Below are positions 7,980-12,121 of a stretch of 12,121 nucleotides of DNA, in pieces (the first letter of the stretch is position 1; each line of letters starts with the position of its first letter). Under the pieces are notes generated by a model. That model saw nothing but the letters and a program-made list of their open reading frames with translations, ran no database searches and was not told where the DNA came from. Position numbers and translations under genes: made by a program. This DNA is from Bacteroidales bacterium (GTDB taxonomy: Bacteria; Bacteroidota; Bacteroidia; Bacteroidales; P3): NCBI GenBank assembly GCA_017560705.1, contig JAFZEK010000031.1, positions 1 to 12,121 of the forward strand, given 5' to 3'.

Positions 7980-8534
7980 TTAATTGTCGCTGCTGTGCCA
8001 ATATTCTTCTTGTTTGCCTTCTAGCTTTAAGAAGAATCTCGACAAAACGAATAGATAATCCGACAATCTGTTTAGATATACGCCTATCTCAGACGCTACA
8101 GGCTGTTCGGAAGCCAACTTCACATACAAGCGTTCGCATCTACGACAGATACAACGTGCCACATGAGTATGGGCCGACACTACGCTGCCTCCCGGAATAA
8201 CGAAAGATTGTAATCTTGGTAACTCCCCATCTATCTTGTCGATATTGCCCTCTATGCGAGCAATAGCCTGACTAGGCAGTTGTGGCAATTTCTTACACAT
8301 CTCTTCGTCCTTAGTAGCCAACAAAGTCTGTATGGTAAATAACTCTCTTTGAATAGTTTTCAAGTATTCGTAAAGTTCCATATTTATAGGCTTGGCATAT
8401 TCTGCCACCACAGCCAAATAAGAGTTTAGCTCATCTACGCTGCCGTATGTTTCTATTCTAATATCATACTTAGGAACACGAGTACCTTCTACCAACGATG
8501 TAAAACCCTTGTCGCCTGTTTTTGTGTATATCAT
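7980..8534 (-). CDS. pduO: Cob(I)yrinic acid a,c-diamide / cob(I)alamin adenosyltransferase, PduO type
   Basis: This enzyme transfers the adenosyl group of ATP to cob(I)alamin, giving adenosylcobalamin, the cofactor of enzymes such as methylmalonyl-CoA mutase. The 184-residue length fits the PduO/MMAB family. The ATP-binding N-terminus YTKTGDKGFTSL (3-14) and YGSVDELNSYL are clear. The arginine-rich catalytic stretch reads PGG (114-116) then R127-x3-R131-R132-x-E134, with Cys133 where Ala is usual (RRCER for RRAER). N155-R-L-S-D159 supplies the conserved C-terminal active-site residues. The ATG start puts the TKTGD motif at the very N-terminus, as normal. It follows the NifU-like gene by 18 bases, so mrp-nfu-pduO reads as one operon. 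No other cobalamin synthesis gene is in view, consistent with salvage use. Confidence 0.93.
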   Translation of the reverse strand: MIYTKTGDKGFTSLVEGTRVPKYDIRIETYGSVDELNSYLAVVAEYAKPINMELYEYLKTIQRELFTIQTLLATKDEEMCKKLPQLPSQAIARIEGNIDKIDGELPRLQSFVIPGGSVVSAHTHVARCICRRCERLYVKLASEQPVASEIGVYLNRLSDYLFVLSRFFLKLEGKQEEYWHSSDN

Positions 8535-8552
8535 AAGTTGAGATTATTAAGA

Positions 8553-8807
8553 TTATTCAATAACACGCTCTACGGATTTCACTTGAGGAATAGCTTCGCG
8601 AAGGGCAGATTCTATACCTTGTTTCAATGTCATAAGGGCATGAGGGCAAGAGCCACAGTGTCCTTTAAGTTTTACATATACAACGCCTTCGTCGGTCATT
8701 TCTACAAATTCCACGTCGCCACCATCAGCTTGAAGATAAGGGCGTATTTGGCTCAATCCGTTCTTTACTTGTTCTATTACGTTTATTTTTTCTTCTAATG
8801 TCATCAT
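8553..8807 (-). CDS. NifU C-terminal-domain (Nfu-type) iron-sulfur carrier
   Basis: An 84-residue protein made only of the NifU C-terminal domain, which binds and passes on [4Fe-4S] clusters through a CxxC pair shared across a dimer. The family signature 'IRPYLQADGGDVEFVEM' (21-37) and the cluster motif C51-G-S-C54 followed by PHALMTLKQGIE are present; in most homologues the residues after the second Cys are PSS rather than PHA. The start is ATG-ATG, so either codon may be used. It begins 13 bases after mrp and ends 18 bases before pduO. Pairing with Mrp, another cluster carrier, supports a role in delivering clusters to target proteins. Distinguishing scaffold from carrier is not possible from sequence. 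Confidence 0.92.
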   Translation of the reverse strand: MMTLEEKINVIEQVKNGLSQIRPYLQADGGDVEFVEMTDEGVVYVKLKGHCGSCPHALMTLKQGIESALREAIPQVKSVERVIE

Positions 8808-8820
8808 AACTTATAGTATC

Positions 8821-9888
8821 CTATTTTTTAGAGTTTATTATTGATAATTCTTTAGCTACATTTTCGGCCAAAGCCTTGAAAGCCTTACCTTCCACCGAGT
8901 TATCGTCCAATGCAGTAGGAGTACCCTTGTCGCCGTTTTCGGCTATGGATTGTACAAGAGGAATTTCGCCTAGCAAAGGTATGTTCATTTCTTCGGCAAG
9001 ATTGCGGCAACCTTGTCTTCCAAAGATATAGTATTTATTGTTTGGAAGCTCAGCAGGTGTAAAGTATGCCATGTTTTCAACGAATCCCAACACCGGAATC
9101 TTTATGTCGTTGTTCAAGAACATTTCCACACCTCTTACAACATCAGCAAGGGCAACTTGTTGAGGAGTACTAACAATAACAGCACCCGACACCGGCAATG
9201 TCTGAGCAATGGTAAGCTGTATGTCGCCTGTTCCCGGAGGCATATCGACCACAAGGTAATCTATTTCGCCCCAATAAGTATCAGTAAGCATTTGCTTCAC
9301 AGCGTTAGAAGCCATAGGCCCACGCCATACAAGAGCCTTGTTGGGGTCTACCATAAAACCTATAGACATCAGCTTTATGCCATATTTTTCCAAAGGAAGC
9401 ATATACATCTTTCCGTCATGTTCTTCGCCCATAATATCCTCACGCTTAAGGTCGAACAGGATAGGAATAGAAGGGCCATAGCAGTCGGCATCCACAAGGC
9501 CAACCTTGGCACCGGCCTTAGAAAGAGCAATAGCCAAGTTTACGGCAACGGTAGATTTTCCCACGCCGCCTTTGCCCGAAGCTACTACTATTATATTCTT
9601 CACACCGGGGAATAGCTCATTCTTATTGATAGCCGGTAATACTTTGGCTTTAAAATTTACAGTAACATCTATCGATGGGTCAATGTATGAATGTATTGCT
9701 TCTATGCAATCGTCTTTCATCTTTTGTTTCATTGGGCATGCAGGAGTGGTAAGCACCAAATCAAAAGCTACAGAGTTTTCGCCTGTAACTATGTTCTGAA
9801 TCATCCCCAATTGTGTCAAACTGCGACCTAAGTCGGGGTCGTCGACATGAGACAATGCTATTTCTACTTGAGTGTTAGTAACTTTCAT
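8821..9888 (-). CDS. mrp: Mrp/NBP35-type P-loop ATPase, iron-sulfur cluster carrier (ApbC)
   Basis: A 355-residue cytoplasmic ATPase of the Mrp/ApbC/Nbp35 family, which transfers Fe-S clusters to apoproteins. Residues 1-80 are a MIP18/DUF59 domain (DPDLGRSLTQLGMI; TTPACP with Cys51). The ATPase follows with the deviant Walker A GKGGVGKST (105-113), the D-A-D switch (VDADCYGPS) and 'VDMPPGTGDIQLTIAQ'. The cluster-ligand CXXC normally found after 'ENM' is absent; the sequence there is MAYFTPAELPNNKYYIFGRQGC, written in two parts: MAYFTPAELPNN then KYYIFGRQGC. The open frame extends to a TTG at 9927, but the promoter at 9915-9945 overlaps that extension, and the ATG at 9888 gives the family's usual N-terminus, so 9888 is chosen. 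First gene of mrp-nfu-pduO. Confidence 0.93.
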   Translation of the reverse strand: MKVTNTQVEIALSHVDDPDLGRSLTQLGMIQNIVTGENSVAFDLVLTTPACPMKQKMKDDCIEAIHSYIDPSIDVTVNFKAKVLPAINKNELFPGVKNIIVVASGKGGVGKSTVAVNLAIALSKAGAKVGLVDADCYGPSIPILFDLKREDIMGEEHDGKMYMLPLEKYGIKLMSIGFMVDPNKALVWRGPMASNAVKQMLTDTYWGEIDYLVVDMPPGTGDIQLTIAQTLPVSGAVIVSTPQQVALADVVRGVEMFLNNDIKIPVLGFVENMAYFTPAELPNNKYYIFGRQGCRNLAEEMNIPLLGEIPLVQSIAENGDKGTPTALDDNSVEGKAFKALAENVAKELSIINSKK

Positions 9889-9914
9889 TGTTTTTATTGT
9901 TTTGTAAGAGAATG

Positions 9915-9945
9915 CAAAAATACACAAAATATATATCTGACCAAA
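9915..9945 (-). promoter_or_regulatory. Promoter of the mrp-nfu-pduO operon
   Basis: On the - strand TTTG (9945-9942), a 19-base spacer and TATTTTTG (9922-9915) match both Bacteroidota sigma elements, TTTG and TAnnTTTG, with normal spacing. Transcription would begin near 9909, leaving about 20 nt before the ATG at 9888. This settles the mrp start, since a longer reading frame would begin inside the promoter. Confidence 0.75.
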
Positions 9946-9990
9946 GAAAATAACGTTTTTAGTTGTTATTATCCTTTATTTCGTTGGTCA
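9938..9990. repeat. Nested inverted repeats between manA and mrp
   Basis: TGACCAA (9938-9944) and TTGGTCA (9984-9990) are exact inverted copies; inside them AATAAC (9949-9954) pairs with GTTATT (9965-9970). The outer left arm covers most of the -33 box of the mrp promoter. The structure is AT-rich and imperfect, so it could be a weak manA terminator or an operator pair. Confidence 0.4.
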
Positions 9991-10012
9991 GCAATGGCTT
10001 ACAACGCTGCAT

Positions 10013-11074
10013 TTATTCCATGCTATTTTGGTCGAAAGACACGTATATATCATTGTCGTGTGTATGCGATGTGTATTTTGTATTTTCCGATGTTTCTATA
10101 TATATTTCCAATATCTTAGCCTCGTTTTCGGGAAAGATTTCCACCTTATCGGCCACAGCCGGAATAAGGATACACTCCCCTGCCCTCATAGGCACTATGT
10201 TGTCCAAGGCCTTGATGGCACAAATGCCTTCCACACAGAAGTAAACGACAAAGGAATCCAACGAAGTAAAGTCCTTCTTTATGGGCTTGTCTAGCGAAAT
10301 CATGTTCGTTATAAAGTAAGGGCATTCCACAAGGTTCACCGTGCTGTTCTTCTTGTATTCGTAGTGCGTTTTTCCGTCCTTCGTTGGCGAAAAATCTATA
10401 GCGTCCAAGGCCTCTTCGGTGTGCAGCTCACGCAAGTTGCCGTTGCTATCGGTGCGGTTGTAGTCGAAGATGCGATAGGTAGTGTCCGATGTTTGCTGTA
10501 TTTCAGCAATAAGCAGACCTTTTCCAAGAGCATGAATCCTACCTGCCGGAATGAAGAACACATCGCCTTTCTGAGGTTTTTCTACATGCAGATGACTAGT
10601 GAGAGTTCCCTGATCCACAGCGGCCATATATTCGTCGGCGGTCATAGCAGTGGCAAAGCCGTCTATTATCTCCGAGTCGCTGTCGGCGTTCATGGTGTAC
10701 CACATCTCGGTTTTACCGTTCTCTAGTCCACGCTCTTGAGCCAAATCATCGTCGGGGTGCACTTGTATGGATAGCTTGTCGTTGGCATCTATTATTTTTA
10801 TAAGTATAGGAAACGTGTTGCCAAAACGCTCATAATTGCGTTCGCCCAACAAGTCGCCCATATATATTTCCAATATTTCGTTGAGCGAGTTTTCTGCCAA
10901 GAAACCATTTTCCACCAACGTTTCATCGCCTTCCACACCCGAAAGCGACCACATTTCGCCGCAGTTGGGCATGGCAGCATAGTCAAAACCTAGTTGTTCT
11001 TTTATCTTGTTTCCGCCCCATATCTTATCCTTAAACAAGGGCTTGAATTTTAGCGGATAAAGCAATGTATCCAT
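10013..11074 (-). CDS. manA: Mannose-6-phosphate isomerase, class I
   Basis: Interconverts mannose 6-phosphate and fructose 6-phosphate in the cytoplasm, linking mannose use and GDP-mannose supply to glycolysis. The N-terminus (LKFKPLFKDKIWGG) and 'GEMWSLSG' are typical of the short, Bacillus-like type I enzymes. Zinc ligands are visible as Gln104 and His106 (IQVHPDD), Glu123 (GKTEMWY) and His180 (IPAGRIHALGKG); 'TYRIFDYNR' carries the conserved active-site arginines. At 353 residues it is about 25-30 longer than usual. The fold should end near residue 326 (AKILEIYI), after which a polar tail containing SHTHDND is added. The ATG lies 36 bases after sir2, with no room for a separate consensus promoter, so the two are probably co-transcribed. 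The gene is richer in G+C than the uvrD-recQ region. Confidence 0.94.
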   Translation of the reverse strand: MDTLLYPLKFKPLFKDKIWGGNKIKEQLGFDYAAMPNCGEMWSLSGVEGDETLVENGFLAENSLNEILEIYMGDLLGERNYERFGNTFPILIKIIDANDKLSIQVHPDDDLAQERGLENGKTEMWYTMNADSDSEIIDGFATAMTADEYMAAVDQGTLTSHLHVEKPQKGDVFFIPAGRIHALGKGLLIAEIQQTSDTTYRIFDYNRTDSNGNLRELHTEEALDAIDFSPTKDGKTHYEYKKNSTVNLVECPYFITNMISLDKPIKKDFTSLDSFVVYFCVEGICAIKALDNIVPMRAGECILIPAVADKVEIFPENEAKILEIYIETSENTKYTSHTHDNDIYVSFDQNSME

Positions 11075-11110
11075 AAGCTATATATATATGTCTCTGTTAT
11101 TTTTGTTTCG

Positions 11111-11809
11111 TTATTCTTTTTCGGCATTAGCCAAAGCTATCAGCTCGTCCACCACCTTTTTCAGTCCGGTGCCAGCCTTTTCGGCTACCGTAGTTATCTT
11201 CCTAGCCACGTGAACCTCCTTGGGGTCCACAAGATAGCATTTTGCAGCCGGCGGCACATAGTTTATAAGTCCTGCGGCAGGATACACGTTTAGCGACGTG
11301 CCTACCACTACAAAGTAATCAGCTTGCTCGCACAAATCTATGGCCGGTTCTATCATAGGCACAGCCTCGCCAAACCACACTATGAAAGGACGCAAAAGGC
11401 TGCCGTCGGGTGCCAAAGTGCCATGCTTTATTTCCCATCCGTCGATGTCCACCACGTAGTTTGAGTTGCGTTCGCTACAGGCCTTTGTAAGCTCGCCATG
11501 AAGATGAATAATATTCTTAGAGCCGGCTCGCTCGTGAAGATTATCCACATTTTGAGTAATTATGCTCACGTCGTAATACTGCTCCAGCCTCACAAGCTGC
11601 CTATGACCCTCATTTGGAGATGCTTCCATCATCTTTTTGCGACGCTCATTATAAAAGGACTGCACCAACTGCGGATTGCGATGCCATCCATCTATGGATG
11701 CCACTTCTTCCACAGGATATTGCTCCCACAAACCATTAGAATCGCGGAAGGTGCTAATGCCACTCTCGGCACTAATGCCGGCTCCTGTAAGGACAACTAC
11801 TTTTTCCAT
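11111..11809 (-). CDS. NAD-dependent protein deacylase, Sir2 family (zinc-less type)
   Basis: A 232-residue sirtuin that removes acyl groups from lysine using NAD+. NAD-binding motifs GAGISAESGISTFRD (9-23), TQNVDNLHERAG (85-96), the catalytic His104 in HLHGEL, and GTSLNVYPA are all present. Tyr53 and Arg56 (FYNERR) correspond to the Tyr-x-x-Arg acid-binding pair of SIRT5 and CobB, suggesting activity on succinyl- or similar acyl-lysine as well as acetyl-lysine. The structural zinc site is gone: between the catalytic His and 'LRPFIVWFGE' there is a single cysteine (Cys111) instead of two CxxC pairs. This is, as I recall, usual for Bacteroidota sirtuins and not a sign of decay. It is first in the sir2-manA unit, with a promoter about 65-95 bases upstream of the ATG. 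Confidence 0.93.
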   Translation of the reverse strand: MEKVVVLTGAGISAESGISTFRDSNGLWEQYPVEEVASIDGWHRNPQLVQSFYNERRKKMMEASPNEGHRQLVRLEQYYDVSIITQNVDNLHERAGSKNIIHLHGELTKACSERNSNYVVDIDGWEIKHGTLAPDGSLLRPFIVWFGEAVPMIEPAIDLCEQADYFVVVGTSLNVYPAAGLINYVPPAAKCYLVDPKEVHVARKITTVAEKAGTGLKKVVDELIALANAEKE

Positions 11810-11872
11810 ATTCGGTATAGTATATTAGTATTGCGGTGCATACGACCACTGTGCTACAAATTATTCTGCTTG

Positions 11873-11904
11873 CAAAAGTACAATAATAAATCTAATAAAA
11901 CAAT
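11873..11904 (-). promoter_or_regulatory. Promoter of sir2-manA
   Basis: On the - strand ATTG (11904-11901), a 20-base spacer and TACTTTTG (11880-11873) fit the Bacteroidota promoter: the -7 box is a full match to TAnnTTTG and the -33 box matches three of four bases. The start of transcription would fall near 11867, giving a leader of about 57 nt before the ATG at 11809. Confidence 0.6.
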
Positions 11905-11923
11905 AGGCTGTTCATAAAAATTC

Positions 11924-11994
11924 ACTCTCCTAAGCAATGACTCCCTAAAAACGCCACTGCCTAAGAACGTGAACTCATCACAAAAATTGCCTAA
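11924..11994. repeat. Degenerate TTAGG repeats upstream of sir2
   Basis: CCTAA (TTAGG on the - strand) starts at 11929, 11944, 11960 and 11990, intervals of 15, 16 and 30. The three adjacent - strand units begin TTAGGCAGTGG, TTAGGGAGTCA and TTAGGAGAGTG, a shared TTAGGnAG core with diverged tails. They lie in the 202-base spacer between the T9SS cargo gene end and sir2, just upstream of the sir2 promoter. They may be regulator sites or eroded repeats. Confidence 0.45.
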
Positions 11995-12011
11995 CTACAA
12001 TATAATAGCAG

Positions 12012-12121
12012 CTATTTTACTACCAACTTCTTAGTGGCTACGCCTTTGGGCGTATACACCTTTACTATATAAGCACCACGAGGATAGCCCGACACTGTGA
12101 GCTGTGTGGACAAGCCTTCGC
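12012..12121 (-). CDS. C-terminal end of a secreted protein with a type IX secretion sorting domain (partial)
   Basis: The last 35 codons of a gene on the - strand run into the window edge and end at TAG (12014-12012). The peptide reads EGLSTQLTVSGYPRG, then AYIVKVYTPKGVATKKLVVK, then stop. The G-x-Y-x-V-K-V strand, a Gly-containing turn and a terminal KKLVVK are the signature of the type A T9SS C-terminal sorting domain (the TIGR04183 type), which directs proteins through the outer membrane and is then removed. The cargo protein itself lies outside the window, so its function cannot be told. The organism should therefore encode a type IX secretion system. No strong terminator follows: a 5-bp stem at 12004-12016 overlaps the stop and lacks a T-tract. 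Confidence 0.85.
   Translation of the reverse strand, partial: EGLSTQLTVSGYPRGAYIVKVYTPKGVATKKLVVK

Noticed and set aside
9013..9615. 200-codon open frame on the + strand
   Set aside because: It lies wholly antisense to mrp, has no recognisable domain, and arises from the codon usage of the true gene.
9889..9927. N-terminal 13-residue extension of Mrp from a TTG codon
   Set aside because: It would start inside the promoter at 9915-9945, and the ATG at 9888 matches the normal family start.
10098..10876. 17-base direct repeat (ATATATATTTCCAATAT) at 10098-10114 and 10860-10876
   Set aside because: Both copies lie inside manA in the same frame and encode the similar peptides LEIYI and LEIYM; simple coding coincidence in AT-rich codons is sufficient.
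11889..11913. Seven-codon leader-like frame (MNSLLFY) on the - strand after an AGGAG-like stretch
   Set aside because: It overlaps the predicted sir2 promoter, so it would not be on the sir2 transcript, and Bacteroidota rarely use strong Shine-Dalgarno sequences.

Overview
The window looks like a chromosomal segment from a member of the Bacteroidales (phylum Bacteroidota). Four things point there: promoters of the TTTG / TAnnTTTG type, starts with no clear Shine-Dalgarno sequence, families typical of the group (fused NfnA-NfnB-like flavoprotein, 73-aa DUF2795 protein, zinc-less sirtuin, Mrp with an N-terminal MIP18-type domain), and a type IX secretion C-terminal sorting domain at the right edge. 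It is a housekeeping region. I see no transposase, integrase, phage gene, CRISPR array, tRNA or rRNA.

Layout. The left half (about 1-6674) is on the + strand: a 757-aa fused NADH/NADPH/ferredoxin-type flavoprotein (nfnAB-like) closed by a clear hairpin terminator, then a UvrD/PcrA helicase and a RecQ-family helicase 10 bases apart. The right half (6729-12121) is on the - strand. Read in its own direction it begins with the tail of a T9SS cargo gene cut by the window edge, then a sirtuin (sir2) and class I mannose-6-phosphate isomerase (manA). Next comes a promoter driving mrp, a NifU-like gene and a PduO-type cob(I)alamin adenosyltransferase. A small DUF2795 gene and a Rossmann/DUF2520 gene end it, converging on recQ. 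No gene-free stretch exceeds 300 bases; the longest is 11810-12011.

How the genes work together. The flavoprotein belongs to pyridine-nucleotide and ferredoxin redox balance. The two helicases form a DNA repair/recombination pair. Mrp and the NifU-like protein form an iron-sulfur carrier pair, co-transcribed with the enzyme that makes adenosylcobalamin. Sir2 and ManA share a transcript but have no obvious metabolic link.

No new multi-gene system is evident. The points most worth a second look are non-coding or are departures from family textbook features: a near-perfect parS-like palindrome (7581-7596) nested with two other inverted repeats in one 104-base spacer; a degenerate TTAGG repeat array upstream of the sir2-manA promoter; a RecQ whose zinc-ligand cysteines lie about 160 residues later than in E. 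coli RecQ; an Mrp without its CXXC; and a zinc-less sirtuin that keeps the Tyr-x-x-Arg acyl-pocket motif.
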